The translations under genes and the position numbers were made by a program. A model generated the notes under the pieces. That model worked only from the letters and a program-made list of their open reading frames with translations, was not told the DNA's origin and did not search any database. Source: Candidatus Omnitrophota bacterium (GTDB lineage Bacteria; Omnitrophota; Gorgyraeia; Aquiviventales; Aquiviventaceae). Taken from it: DNA of 37,423 bases. The stretch spans positions 1 to 37,423 of the forward strand of contig JAHFGX010000013.1 of NCBI GenBank assembly GCA_023247215.1. Reading direction: 5' to 3'. This document shows positions 24,924 to 34,094 of this stretch, in pieces. Position 1 is the stretch's first letter. Every line of letters begins with the position of its first letter.

Positions 24924-26275
24924 TGGTGGGTTCTTCCCAACTTCTCGACGAGCTCTCCCGGCTGGTGAAGCGCTCCCCGGCGGACGGCACTAGCATCTGC
25001 GCCCAGGGACAAGGGCGCCACGTCATGCGTTTTGCGTACGGCACGATCCACCAGGTGCTGTTCCAGGAGCACCTGACCGTCACGATCAAAGCGGTGCTCG
25101 GCAAGCGGGTGGGCGTGGCCTCCACCGATACGTTTGAACGCGCCAGCTTGAACCGCACCCTGGCCGCCGCCCTCGCCCTGGCCCGGCACGCTCCCAACCA
25201 GCCGTCTCTGTCGCCGCTGCCCGCCGCGCACCAGCTCCTGACGACGGAAGACCGAGACGATGCCACCGCCCAGGCCGGACCAGAGGCGGTTCTTCCCGCG
25301 ATCAAGCGGGTGTTCCAGCTCTGCCAAGGCGCGGGAGCGTCGCTGGCCGGATCGTGCGCTCTCGGAGAGGACGAGCTGGCCGTCGTCAACTCCTCCGGGG
25401 TGGCCTGTTACGCCGCCTCGACGCTGACCGGCGCCAAGCTCGTGACGATGTACCGCAAGTTGAGCGGCTTCGCCAGCCTCGTGGAGCGCCGCCTGAGCCG
25501 GCTCAATTTTGACGATCTCCTGGAGACCTCGCTGGCCCAATGCCTGCACCGCCAGGCGCCGGTGACGCTCCCGTTGGGGACGTATGAGGTGATCCTGGAG
25601 CCGGAGGCGGTGGCGGAGCTGCTGATGTGGCTGGGGTCCATCGCGTTCGGCGCCAAGAGCTTTCACGAAAAAACCAGCTGCGTGGCGGGCCGGCTCGGCG
25701 AGCAGGTGATGGACCGCCGGATCACCATCCTCGACGACGGCACGCGCCCGGAGGGGCTGCGGATGCTGTTCGATTTCGAGGGCGTGCCGAAGCGGCGGGT
25801 GCCCCTAATCGAGCGCGGCACGGCGGCCGGCCTGGTCTATGATTCCACGTACGGCCACCTCTACGGACAGACCTCCACCGGCCACGGCCTCCCGCCGGAT
25901 GACGTGGAAGGGCCGCAACCATTGCATCTGTTCCTGGAGCCCGGATCCGTCCCGCGCGAAGAGCTGATCCGACGGTGCGAGCGCGGCATCCTGATCCCCC
26001 GGTTCCACTACGTCAACGGCCTGCTGAACCCACCCGAGGCGCTGATGACCGGCCTCACCCGCGAAGGCGCCTGGCTGATTGAAGACGGCAAGCGCAAGGC
26101 GCCGATCACGACCCTGCGGTTTACGCACAGCCTGGTGGACGCGCTGCGCCATGTCGTCGCCATCTCGAAGGAGCGCCGGCGCGTGGCCGACCCGATGCAG
26201 GAGTCGGGATGCGCGGTCGTGCCGACGCTGCACCTGGCGCGCTTGCGCTTCACCGGACGGTCGGAGGACGCATGA
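24923..26275 (+). CDS. pmbA: PmbA/TldE family protein, non-catalytic partner of TldD
   Basis: Second subunit of the TldD/TldE protease (450 aa), lacking a HExxxH zinc motif as expected for TldE. Family features include FGAKSFHEKTS, a C-terminal block with FDFEGVPKRRVPLIERG, GHGLPP, and LIEDGKRKAPITTLRFTHS. The start is fixed by the one-base overlap TAATG with tldD; the frame is open upstream only because of base composition. It ends in an ATGA overlap with the PHP gene, so four genes (tldD, pmbA, PHP, hydrolase) are tightly coupled. Confidence 0.93.
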   Translation: MVGSSQLLDELSRLVKRSPADGTSICAQGQGRHVMRFAYGTIHQVLFQEHLTVTIKAVLGKRVGVASTDTFERASLNRTLAAALALARHAPNQPSLSPLPAAHQLLTTEDRDDATAQAGPEAVLPAIKRVFQLCQGAGASLAGSCALGEDELAVVNSSGVACYAASTLTGAKLVTMYRKLSGFASLVERRLSRLNFDDLLETSLAQCLHRQAPVTLPLGTYEVILEPEAVAELLMWLGSIAFGAKSFHEKTSCVAGRLGEQVMDRRITILDDGTRPEGLRMLFDFEGVPKRRVPLIERGTAAGLVYDSTYGHLYGQTSTGHGLPPDDVEGPQPLHLFLEPGSVPREELIRRCERGILIPRFHYVNGLLNPPEALMTGLTREGAWLIEDGKRKAPITTLRFTHSLVDALRHVVAISKERRRVADPMQESGCAVVPTLHLARLRFTGRSEDA

Positions 26276-27486
26276 CGCGCCCCGCGCGCTCCGCATCCCG
26301 CCGGCCGCAGCCGCGCCCGCACGTCCGGGCCGGCTGCGCCGCGTGCTGCCTACTGTGCGCCGTGGTGTTCGTCGGCTGCTCCGTCCTGTGGCCGATCGGC
26401 CCGCGGGTGCCGCAGAGCCCGCCCCACGCGCGTGAAACGCTGGACGACGGCTATGAGGACTACACCGGCGTCATCCACGTGCACACCGCCTATTCGCATG
26501 ACGCCGACGGGACGCTGGCCGAAGTCGCGCAGGTGGCCAACGCGCAAGGGCTGCACTACGTCATCACGACGGAGCACAACAACCTGCGCTCGCTGCGCGA
26601 GGGCAACCAGGGCTGGCACGGCATGACGCTCATCCTCGTGGGGGAAGAAATCTCCACGCGGGACGGGCACTGCCTCGCGCTGAACGTGCACGAGGAGATT
26701 AGCCGGAACCAGCCCACCCAGGCCATCCTCGACGAGATCGCCCGCCAAGGCGGGCTGTCGTTCCTCGCCCATCCCTCCTTCAAGAAGCGCCCGTGGAAGA
26801 ACTGGTCCGTCCACGGGTTCACCGGCATCGAAGGGTACAACACCGTGCACGACGCGTTTGACGAGAACTGGCTGCGCGTGGCGCTCTGGGGGTTGACGGT
26901 CCCGCCGCATCCGCTGTACCTGTCCTTCGTGGACCGACCTGACGAGCCCCTGGCCCGGTGGGATGCGTTGATCCGCGAGCACGGGCGGGTCGTGGGCATC
27001 GGCTCCAGCGACGCGCACGAGCTCCATCTGCTCGGGGTCAAGATCGCTCCCTACGACGTGACCTTCAAGGTGGTGCGCACGCACCTCTTGCTGCCGGCCG
27101 GGACCCCGATGTCGGCGCCCGCCGTCTACGATGCGCTGCGCGCGGGGCACGCGTACTTTGCCATCGACCTGCTGGCGGACGCCCGGGGGTTCACCTTCAT
27201 GGCCGACGACGACCAGCGGGTTCTGGGGGTGATGGGTGACGAGGTGAAGCTGACGGACCCGATGCAGTTGACGGTCATCCTGCCGCAGTCGGCGCACCTG
27301 GCGTTGTTCAAGGACGGCAACGTGGCGGCCACCAGCGTCGGACGAGTCTGGCATATCCGCGTCAAGGAACCGGGCAGCTACCGGGTGGAAATCTCCCGCA
27401 ACGGCACGCCCTGGATTTTTTCCAACCCGATCTACATCCGTGCTCCCTCTGAAGCACCATCCCAGACGGTCGGTAGTCAGCAGTAG
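26272..27486 (+). CDS. PHP-domain putative lipoprotein (404 aa)
   Basis: A polymerase-and-histidinol-phosphatase (PHP) metal-dependent phosphoesterase fold. It has HVHTAYSHDADG (H69-x-H71 with Asp), ITTEHNN, GEEIST, FLAHPS and a C-terminal GSSDAHE. The N-terminus has a basic region and a hydrophobic segment ending FVGC (Cys36), so the protein is probably a lipoprotein or membrane-anchored, unusual for the cytoplasmic PHP enzymes such as HisJ or RNase AM/TrpH. Residues ~300-400 form a beta-rich domain. The start is supported by GGAGG at 4-nt spacing and the ATGA overlap with pmbA. It is likely an extracytoplasmic phosphoesterase; substrate unknown. Confidence 0.87.
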   Translation: MTRPARSASRRPQPRPHVRAGCAACCLLCAVVFVGCSVLWPIGPRVPQSPPHARETLDDGYEDYTGVIHVHTAYSHDADGTLAEVAQVANAQGLHYVITTEHNNLRSLREGNQGWHGMTLILVGEEISTRDGHCLALNVHEEISRNQPTQAILDEIARQGGLSFLAHPSFKKRPWKNWSVHGFTGIEGYNTVHDAFDENWLRVALWGLTVPPHPLYLSFVDRPDEPLARWDALIREHGRVVGIGSSDAHELHLLGVKIAPYDVTFKVVRTHLLLPAGTPMSAPAVYDALRAGHAYFAIDLLADARGFTFMADDDQRVLGVMGDEVKLTDPMQLTVILPQSAHLALFKDGNVAATSVGRVWHIRVKEPGSYRVEISRNGTPWIFSNPIYIRAPSEAPSQTVGSQQ

Positions 27487-27491
27487 GCCGT

Positions 27492-28475
27492 ATGAAGACC
27501 AGCGCGTTACTTCATCGTCTGTGGTGCCTGACCACGTACAGCGTACTACTGACCGCTGGCAGCGGTTGCGCGCACGTGCCGCTCGACGCGCACTATCGCG
27601 GCGCGCGGCCCCTTCCTCCCGACGTCGCGGACTATTACACCGTCCCGGGTGAGCCGCCGGCCGCCGAAGCGGAGTGGATCGAAGAGCGCGGCGCCTACCG
27701 ACGAGGGCTGGTGCGGTTCCCGCTGCGGGCGGCGGATTTTGAGCCGACCGAACCGGCGGTGGAAATCGAGTGGTTCGAATCCCGCCGGCCCGGCCGGCGG
27801 CCGGCGCTGCTCTTTTCCCCGATCCTCGGCGGCGACTACCCGTTGGAGCGGGGCCTGTGCCGGTTCTTCGCCGCCCGCGGATTTCACGTCGCGCTGGTCC
27901 ACCGCAAAACGCTGAAGATCTCCCCTGAGCACGGCGCCGAGCGCATCGAGCTGCTGCTGCGCCAATCCATCGTGCGCAACCGGCAGATCGTGGACTGGAT
28001 GAGCCGGTACCCGCGCGTGGATGCGGACCGCCTCGGCGGCTTCGGCATCAGCATGGGCGGCATGGCGGATGTGATCACCGCCGCAGTGGATCCCCGGCTC
28101 AAAGCCCATGTCGTCGTCCTCGCGGGCGGGAGCCTCGCGGACATCCTGCGCGACTCGCGCGACCGGCTGATTACCAAACCCCGCGCCCGGTATCTCGCGG
28201 CCCACTCCATGGATTTGGAGACGATGCACCGGGTGCTCAGCGATGAGATCCGGACCGACCCGCTGCGCTTCGCCCCCTACGTGGATGCCCGGCGGCTGCT
28301 CATGTTCATCGCGCTGAACGATCCGACCATCGGGCGCGCGAACGCCCTGCGGTTGTGGCGGGCGGTGGGCAAACCCCAGGCCATCTTCGTGCCGGTCGGC
28401 CATTACACGTCCTACCTGTACGTGCCGTACCTCAAGTACGCCTCGCTTAGATTCCTCAGAGCGCACCTGCGGTAA
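27492..28475 (+). CDS. Alpha/beta-hydrolase-like lipoprotein (327 aa)
   Basis: An N-terminal lipoprotein signal (lipobox-like AGSGC, ~Cys26) is followed by an alpha/beta-hydrolase domain: a PALLFSPILGGDYPLER oxyanion region, the nucleophile elbow GFGISMGG, a possible acid Asp in ALNDPTIG, and a catalytic His in PVGHYTSY. The closest types are dienelactone-hydrolase-like or acyl-esterase families. It lies 5 bp after the PHP gene and is probably co-transcribed. Both products would be surface or periplasmic hydrolases, suggesting a shared envelope or nutrient-related role. This is inference. Confidence 0.82.
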   Translation: MKTSALLHRLWCLTTYSVLLTAGSGCAHVPLDAHYRGARPLPPDVADYYTVPGEPPAAEAEWIEERGAYRRGLVRFPLRAADFEPTEPAVEIEWFESRRPGRRPALLFSPILGGDYPLERGLCRFFAARGFHVALVHRKTLKISPEHGAERIELLLRQSIVRNRQIVDWMSRYPRVDADRLGGFGISMGGMADVITAAVDPRLKAHVVVLAGGSLADILRDSRDRLITKPRARYLAAHSMDLETMHRVLSDEIRTDPLRFAPYVDARRLLMFIALNDPTIGRANALRLWRAVGKPQAIFVPVGHYTSYLYVPYLKYASLRFLRAHLR

Positions 28476-28562
28476 CCCTATCAGACGTTGAGCGATTTGG
28501 GGTATACTTCAAGTTAAGACGAGAGGCGCCGCCACCCCCGGGCCCGACGGGTAGGAGGAATT

Positions 28563-29966
28563 ATGAGCCAGCGCGGACACAGCCATCGCTCCGAGGCCGG
28601 GATGGTCTTCCTGCTGCAGAGCTACCTGACGATTTTTTGGTTCGTCGTCCTGACCGCCGCCATGCTCACCCGCAGCTCCATGGAGCTGCGCTATGCCCAG
28701 CTGGCGCTGGAGGAGCATCAGGCGTTCTGGCAGGCGGAAGCCGGCGTGGATGAAACGCTCTACGGCATCACAACCAATCCGCCGGTCCTGGCCGCCAACC
28801 ACTGCACCAGGCCGACGGACCAGCTCCTCTCGCTCTCCTCCGCAACCGGGTACGCCTATACGTATCAGGTCTGCCTGAACGACAGCGGCCAATACGCCAT
28901 CGTCTCCATCGGCCAAGGACGCACCTCGGCCATCGAAGAGCTGTCCTCGATGGCGGCGCGTCCCGACACGACGCTGCAGTTCCGCCAGGCAGTCTTGGCC
29001 GTGGACCAAATCGAGATCCGCCAGGCCACGTTCGGTTCGCTCCCCTCCATCTTCACGCAACTCGGGAGCGGCTCGACCGTGCTTCCCTCGTTCAGCGCGC
29101 TGAACTCACAGGCTCACCTGGTGGCGCTCGCCAAGCAGTTGTCGGGGGCGGCCGTGAACCTCTCTGCCAGGTCGTATGTGAAGGGCAACGTCGTGCTCCC
29201 GCCAGGATTGAGCTCGTCCGCCGGCTTGGTCATTGAGAACGAGAGCCACCTCACTAACGAGCAAGGGACCAGCGATGTCAAAACGCTTGAGGACCGCGTG
29301 GTCTTGCCGGAACCCGTGGCGGCGCCGAATGATGCGGTCAACCTGGGCAGTCTGGAGCTGAATGGCTCAACGCGCTGTCTTGCCCCGGGCACCTACCGGG
29401 TCGCCAACGTCATCCTCCGGAAAAACATAGACCGGGATCCGGTCCTCTGCACGACCGGGCCGGTGAATCTCTACGTCACCGGCACCTTCAGGCAGGAAGC
29501 CGGCAAGCTCTACGGCCAACCCTCGACGGATCCGCTCACGCTGGCCGGCATCTCGGGACCGCTGAACCGGTTTTCCCCCAAGCACCTGCGGATTTTCGTG
29601 ACCAGCACCCAGGAGGTGAAGTTCGGCAACGGGTTGAGCGCGGCCGTTGTGTACGCGCCGCTCGCGCATGTGATCGTCGGCGAGAAGCAGGTCTTTCTCG
29701 GCTCGCTGATCGCGAAATTGGCCACCATCGGCTCGACCGGCGCAGGCAACCGGACCTATTTCTTCTATGACCAGGCGCTGGAGGATGAACGTTTTTCGGT
29801 CAACACCAGCGGCAGCATCGCGCTGCAGGCTCAACAGGCCGTGGCCCAAGCCAGCGCCTCGAACTTTGCGATCGGCACGACCCCCTTCCGGGTGATTTCC
29901 GGATTTGACGCCTCCTCCCCGACCAGCACCACCTCGACTACGTGCGCCTCCTGCACGCATCGATAG
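28563..29966 (+). CDS. PilX-like pilus-assembly protein (467 aa)
   Basis: Resembles PilX-type minor-pilin-like proteins: a short basic N-terminus, one transmembrane segment (~14-36, VFLLQSYLTIFWFVVLTAAML), then ELRYAQLALEEHQAFWQAEAGVDETL, the A-x-A-E-A-G signature after the helix. The long C-terminal region is a beta-rich, Ser/Thr/Gly-rich surface domain, ending with a Thr/Ser tail and a CASC pair. There is no pilin-type G-F prepilin cleavage site. The start has an ideal AGGAGG at 4-nt spacing (28553-28558), unlike many genes here. No other pilus genes are adjacent, so its machinery must be elsewhere. Confidence 0.78.
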   Translation: MSQRGHSHRSEAGMVFLLQSYLTIFWFVVLTAAMLTRSSMELRYAQLALEEHQAFWQAEAGVDETLYGITTNPPVLAANHCTRPTDQLLSLSSATGYAYTYQVCLNDSGQYAIVSIGQGRTSAIEELSSMAARPDTTLQFRQAVLAVDQIEIRQATFGSLPSIFTQLGSGSTVLPSFSALNSQAHLVALAKQLSGAAVNLSARSYVKGNVVLPPGLSSSAGLVIENESHLTNEQGTSDVKTLEDRVVLPEPVAAPNDAVNLGSLELNGSTRCLAPGTYRVANVILRKNIDRDPVLCTTGPVNLYVTGTFRQEAGKLYGQPSTDPLTLAGISGPLNRFSPKHLRIFVTSTQEVKFGNGLSAAVVYAPLAHVIVGEKQVFLGSLIAKLATIGSTGAGNRTYFFYDQALEDERFSVNTSGSIALQAQQAVAQASASNFAIGTTPFRVISGFDASSPTSTTSTTCASCTHR

Positions 29967-30051
29967 TTGACACACCACACGCGGAGACACCGGCCGCCTC
30001 TCACCACGACCACGACGACTAACCCGCTTCCTTGCCCTCCCGTCTCTGCGC

Positions 30052-30057
30052 TATAAT
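30052..30057 (+). promoter_or_regulatory. -10 box (TATAAT) of ispH
   Basis: A perfect TATAAT ends 7 nt before the ispH ATG. A transcript starting ~7 nt downstream would begin at or next to the start codon. There is no Shine-Dalgarno and no convincing -35. Confidence 0.55.
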
Positions 30058-30064
30058 ACCTGTG

Positions 30065-31018
30065 ATGCCTATCGAGAAGGTCATTCTGGCCAAGCCCCGT
30101 GGGTTCTGCGCCGGGGTGGACCGGGCCATTGAGACGGTGGAGCTCGCGCTCACCCGCCGGGCCGGGCCGGTCTACGTCCGCCGGGAGATCGTGCACAACC
30201 CGCACGTCGTCAACGCGCTGCGGGAGAAAGGCACCGTCTTCGTCGAGGAATTGGAGGAGGTCCCGGTGGGCGCCACCGCCATCTTCAGCGCCCACGGGGT
30301 CGCGCCCTCGGTGCGCCGCAACGCCGAGGCGCGCGGCCTGCAGGTCATTGACGCCACCTGCCCCCTGGTCACGAAGGTGCACGTCGAAGCGAAGCGCTAC
30401 GCCCAGGCCGGCTACACCATCCTGCTGGTCGGCCATGCCGGGCACGACGAGGTAATCGGCACCACCGGGGAAGCGCCGGAGGCGATCCGGCTCGTGCAGA
30501 CGGTGGAGGAGGCGGACCGCGTCGAGGTCGCCAACCCGGACAAGGTGGCGGTGATCACGCAGACCACCCTTAGCCTCGACGACACCGCGGCCATCATCGC
30601 CGCGTTGAAGCGGCGGTTCCCGTTGCTGGTGGCGCCGGCGAAGCAGGACATCTGCTACGCCACGCAAAACCGGCAGAACGCCGTCAAGGCGATCACGGCG
30701 GAAGCGGAAGTCATCCTGGTGATCGGCGCCAAGAACAGCTCCAACTCCATCCGCCTCACCGAAGTCGCCGAGGATGCGGGGCGGCGGGCCTACCTGATCA
30801 ACCACGCCTCGGAGATTGATCCCCGCTGGCTGGAGGGCGCGCGCTGCGTCGGCGTCACCTCCGGCGCCTCGGCCCCGGAGCATTTGGTGCAGGAAGTCGT
30901 CGAGCGGCTGAAAACCCTGGGCGCCTCCCGCGTCGAAGAGTGGGAGCTGGTGCGCGAGGACGTCAACTTCGGCCTGCCGAGCGAGCTGACCGACCCCATC
31001 TCGAAAACCCGCGTCTGA
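30065..31018 (+). CDS. ispH: 4-hydroxy-3-methylbut-2-enyl diphosphate reductase
   Basis: Last enzyme of the MEP isoprenoid pathway, a [4Fe-4S] reductase giving IPP and DMAPP (317 aa). Cluster cysteines are Cys15 (PRGFCAGV), Cys99 (DATCPLV) and Cys197 (ICYATQNRQ). Substrate histidines are His44 (VHNPHV), His77 (SAHG) and His127 (GHDEV), and the TTGE segment carries the catalytic Glu. ATG 30065 gives the usual short N-terminus; an in-frame upstream start adds 11 non-conserved residues that span the -10 box. It lies 13 bp before yjbQ. The MEP pathway excludes an archaeal origin. Confidence 0.97.
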   Translation: MPIEKVILAKPRGFCAGVDRAIETVELALTRRAGPVYVRREIVHNPHVVNALREKGTVFVEELEEVPVGATAIFSAHGVAPSVRRNAEARGLQVIDATCPLVTKVHVEAKRYAQAGYTILLVGHAGHDEVIGTTGEAPEAIRLVQTVEEADRVEVANPDKVAVITQTTLSLDDTAAIIAALKRRFPLLVAPAKQDICYATQNRQNAVKAITAEAEVILVIGAKNSSNSIRLTEVAEDAGRRAYLINHASEIDPRWLEGARCVGVTSGASAPEHLVQEVVERLKTLGASRVEEWELVREDVNFGLPSELTDPISKTRV

Positions 31019-31031
31019 TCCGCCGGCCTCC

Positions 31032-31445
31032 GTGAAACACCTCACCGACTACCTGTGGTTCCACACCAAGACGCGCCGTGACCTCGTCAATATCACCGAC
31101 CGGGTGGAGGCGCTGGTGGCGCGCAGCGGCGTCCAGGAAGGGTTCTGCCTCGTTTCCGCCATGCACATCACCGCCGGCATCTGGGTGAATGACGATGAGG
31201 AAGGATTATGGAAAGACCTGTGGGAATTGCTGGACCGGCTGGTCCCAGTGGAACGGGCGTACCAGCACCATCTGACCGGGGAAGACAACGGCGACGCGCA
31301 CCTGAAGCGCACGCTGGTCCACCATCAAGCCATGCTCCCGATCACCAAGGGCAAATTGGACCTGGGCCCCTGGGAGCAGGTGTTTTATGCTGAGTTCGAC
31401 GGACGGCGCAAGAAGCGCGTCGTCGTGAAGATCCTCGGCGAGTAG
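31032..31445 (+). CDS. yjbQ: YjbQ family (UPF0047) secondary thiamine-phosphate synthase-like enzyme
   Basis: Small single-domain protein (137 aa) of the YjbQ family. E. coli YjbQ has weak thiamine-phosphate synthase activity, but the true role is unclear. Conserved blocks are [30 protein letters not shown] and [16 protein letters not shown]. The start is GTG 31032, with no clear ribosome site, 13 bp after ispH, so it is probably translated from the ispH message. It ends 13 bp from the convergent amidase gene. Confidence 0.94.
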   Translation: MKHLTDYLWFHTKTRRDLVNITDRVEALVARSGVQEGFCLVSAMHITAGIWVNDDEEGLWKDLWELLDRLVPVERAYQHHLTGEDNGDAHLKRTLVHHQAMLPITKGKLDLGPWEQVFYAEFDGRRKKRVVVKILGE

Positions 31446-31458
31446 CCCGCCTATTCCC

Positions 31459-32700
31459 CTACCTGCGCAACAGCTCCTCGGCGTCCAGACGATGGTAGGG
31501 GGTCTGCGCCGCCCGCATGGCACCCTGCGCGTTGGCGACCCACACCTCGGGCCAGGCGAACACCACGCTTTGCACGTTGGAGCCGGGAGCCACCGCCTGG
31601 GCGATCTGCTTCGCGCGCTCCGCATCCACGTGGCCGTACTGCGCCATCAGGCCGGCCGCCTGCCCCAGATACCGCGTCTCGTAGGCCGAGCCGGACGGCG
31701 GCTCGACGCCCGGATGCTTGGGGTTGCCGCCTGACGCAAGCTGGCTCGCTCGGATCGCTTGATCCATCGCCGTATCCGCGCGCAAGACCGCATCCGGCAT
31801 GGGGCGCGCGTAGGGCGCCGCCTGCTCCTTCGGATCATTCGCCTCAAACACGACGGACCGCCGGTGCGTCGTCTCGATGGCGATGGCGCGCGGCGCCTTG
31901 GCATCCGCGATGACGTAATTGACGCCCACCGTCCGTGGAGCCGTCTGGATGATCGCGGCCGCCTCATCGAGGCTGTTCCCCTCCTCCAGCACGCGGCGCA
32001 TCAGGAAGACCATGGGGATCCCGCGGGCGGACACATCCTGGGTCTCCGCGCCCACCTGCCCGATGGAGACGGCGGCGTCATTGATCCCGCTGAGGACACC
32101 GATGAACCCCGCCCATCCCAGGTTGAGAAACGCGTGCCGGCCCGCCGGCCGCACGACAAACACGGTGGCAAACTGCTGGATGCCGACTTCGATATTCCAG
32201 TCCAAATTTCTGGTGTGCACCAGCCGTCCCGACGAGGTGGCGCGTCCCCAGGCCGCGAGGCCGGCGCAGGCATAGGTACGGTCGGGAATCGCATGGAAGC
32301 GGGTCAGCTCGCGCAGCGGCACGCCGGACCCGTCCGAGAGACCCCGAAGCTCCTGGCGATAGGCTGCGGGAAGAAAGGCCCAGCTCTGCGCCCAGGCGCG
32401 GTCCAGCCACCAGTCCGCCGCCCAGCGATCCACCAGCGGGAGGCGCAGATAGCGCCGGAAATATCCCAGGACCTGCGCCACCGCCTGCCGGACCGGCTCG
32501 CGCAGCAGCTCCCCGTGCTGCCGCCCTAGCTCGTAAGGCTCCCCTTCGAGATATACAATGCGCAGTCCTTCCCTTTCCTCTAGACGACCTGCCGCACTCA
32601 ATGGGGTGGAGTGACATACCAGCAAGGAAAGGAAGAGCGCGCTCCATGCCACGTGGCGTCGGGAGTGCCGGAGCGGCACGTCGGAATTTCGAGCGGGCAT
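31459..32700 (-). CDS. C45-type N-terminal-nucleophile amidase/acyltransferase, secreted (413 aa)
   Basis: Resembles acyl-CoA:6-aminopenicillanate acyltransferase (peptidase C45) and related Ntn hydrolases of linear amides. A signal peptide (~17-37) is followed by a propeptide region with YELGRQHGELL, then the candidate nucleophile Cys145 in YACAGLAAWGRAT...HTRNLDW. Autocleavage before this Cys would generate the active subunit. The start is uncertain: ATG 32700 gives a normal signal peptide, whereas ATG 32802 overlaps the upstream stop as ATGA but would add 34 Arg-rich residues unlike a signal region. It follows a ceramidase-like gene; both may act on N-acyl amides. Confidence 0.83.
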   Translation of the reverse strand: MPARNSDVPLRHSRRHVAWSALFLSLLVCHSTPLSAAGRLEEREGLRIVYLEGEPYELGRQHGELLREPVRQAVAQVLGYFRRYLRLPLVDRWAADWWLDRAWAQSWAFLPAAYRQELRGLSDGSGVPLRELTRFHAIPDRTYACAGLAAWGRATSSGRLVHTRNLDWNIEVGIQQFATVFVVRPAGRHAFLNLGWAGFIGVLSGINDAAVSIGQVGAETQDVSARGIPMVFLMRRVLEEGNSLDEAAAIIQTAPRTVGVNYVIADAKAPRAIAIETTHRRSVVFEANDPKEQAAPYARPMPDAVLRADTAMDQAIRASQLASGGNPKHPGVEPPSGSAYETRYLGQAAGLMAQYGHVDAERAKQIAQAVAPGSNVQSVVFAWPEVWVANAQGAMRAAQTPYHRLDAEELLRR

Positions 32701-32735
32701 GGTGCCGAACACAGTGAGGCGAGCGAGAAATTCCG
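32682..32735. repeat. Inverted repeat around the C45 amidase start
   Basis: CGGAATTTC (32682-32690) and GAAATTCCG (32727-32735) form perfect 9-bp arms. The interval between holds ATG 32700 and is followed by GCGAGCG-type low-complexity sequence. It could hide the start codon in a stem-loop, or be chance. Confidence 0.4.
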
Positions 32736-32798
32736 TCGAGCGAAGCGAGCCTCGCTGGGGCGAGCGAGCGATGCCGCGACGGTGCTCCCGACGCCACA

Positions 32799-34094
32799 TC
32801 ATCGGTCGAGCTCCGACATCATCCGCTTCAACTCCTCCACGATCAGCGGCCCCGTCGTCGGCCCATTGAAGCTCATCAGCGCCTCATACGCGCCGCTGTC
32901 GTACCAGCGGCTCGGCAGGCAATAGCCGATATAGTCGTCGGCGAACCCCGCGATCAGGCCGGTCCAGCCGTGCTCCCGTGCCGCCTGCTTCAGCTCGAAC
33001 CCCAACTCAGACGACAGGTCGCAGGGCACCCCGATCAGCGCCGTGCGCCCGATGGCGACAAGCGACAGGGTGGCATCGTCGTCCACGAGCCGGCGGCCCA
33101 GCCAGTTCGGCAGCGTGAAGGCCCGGCTGAGGCGCGCCCGCGCCGGCGGAAGCGGGATGGTCCGTTGCGCGGCCTGCAGGACAGCGGGCGCGACCGGCTC
33201 AACATGCTCCAGCATGGCGAACGTCTCCTGCGCGATCCCCTGCCCGATCCGATCCGCGCGTTCGAACGCCTCGCCGGATTTGACCGGAGCTTGATCCCCG
33301 ACCGACCCGGCCAGGAAGAGGCACACCGCCTGCGGAAATCGCTGCGCCAGCGCGCGACACGCCGCCCCGGGATAATCCGACGAGAGCTGCCGGTTCCAGC
33401 TTCCCAGCGTCGTCGGGTGCGCGGAAAAATTGATGAGGAGCGCCAGCGGGTCATGGCCGGCGGCAGGATAGACGGCCAGCACCGCCAGCTCAGGGTCCGT
33501 CACGCCGTGGGGGTCCATGCGGTTCTGAATGAACTGGGGCAGTGAGGATCGCGCCAGGCCGATGCGGGCGGGGACCGTCCGCGCCGCGGCGCGCTCGACC
33601 GCCTGGGCTGCCGCCTCGACGAGCGCGTCAAACACGCGCGGGTCATAATGCCCCATGGAGATTTTCTCGAGGAACCGGCGGCCGTAAGCGCCGGGGCCGG
33701 AGTGCGTGTGCGTCGCCGCGACGAGCAGCGAGCATGAGGGCTCGACACGTCCACCGGCGATCAGGCGATCCTGGATCGCCTGCGATAGCGCCTCGTCAAT
33801 GATGAGCACGTCCAGGCTCACCAGCGCGACCAGGCGCGCTCCGTCCTGCCACACCAGCGCGTGCGCGCCCACCGGATCGTGCAGGCCGGTGGAGGGCTGT
33901 CCCTTGCGGCGGCTGTAGCCGGCCAACGGCACGCCGCGCGGCAAGACAAACTCGGCGGAGGCGGCCCCGGCCTGAAGCTCGCTGCCCCACCCGGCGTTCG
34001 GCCACGCGGCGCACGCCAGGCACAGCGCGATGAGTACGAGCCGGCTCAGAGCGCGGCCGCGGGAGATGCTGGGACGCGCTCTACACCGCGCCAT
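32799..34094 (-). CDS. Neutral/alkaline ceramidase-like secreted protein (431 aa)
   Basis: Matches the N-terminal catalytic domain of neutral ceramidases: ATHTHSGPG at 127-135 (zinc-binding His), FSAHPTTLG (further His), the segment LAGSVGDQAP and a C-terminal GYCLPSRWYDSGAYE. It carries a signal peptide (~1-37). Full neutral ceramidases exceed 640 aa and have a C-terminal immunoglobulin-like domain; this protein lacks it, as many environmental bacterial homologues do. The ATG overlaps the CCA-gene stop by one base (TGATG). Substrate may be ceramide, another N-acyl lipid, or unrelated. Confidence 0.87.
   Translation of the reverse strand: MARCRARPSISRGRALSRLVLIALCLACAAWPNAGWGSELQAGAASAEFVLPRGVPLAGYSRRKGQPSTGLHDPVGAHALVWQDGARLVALVSLDVLIIDEALSQAIQDRLIAGGRVEPSCSLLVAATHTHSGPGAYGRRFLEKISMGHYDPRVFDALVEAAAQAVERAAARTVPARIGLARSSLPQFIQNRMDPHGVTDPELAVLAVYPAAGHDPLALLINFSAHPTTLGSWNRQLSSDYPGAACRALAQRFPQAVCLFLAGSVGDQAPVKSGEAFERADRIGQGIAQETFAMLEHVEPVAPAVLQAAQRTIPLPPARARLSRAFTLPNWLGRRLVDDDATLSLVAIGRTALIGVPCDLSSELGFELKQAAREHGWTGLIAGFADDYIGYCLPSRWYDSGAYEALMSFNGPTTGPLIVEELKRMMSELDR

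Noticed and set aside
29967-29972. TTGACA directly after the PilX-like stop codon as a promoter for ispH
   Set aside because: No -10 box at 16-19 bp (sequence there is GC-rich); the TATAAT before ispH is 79 bp away.
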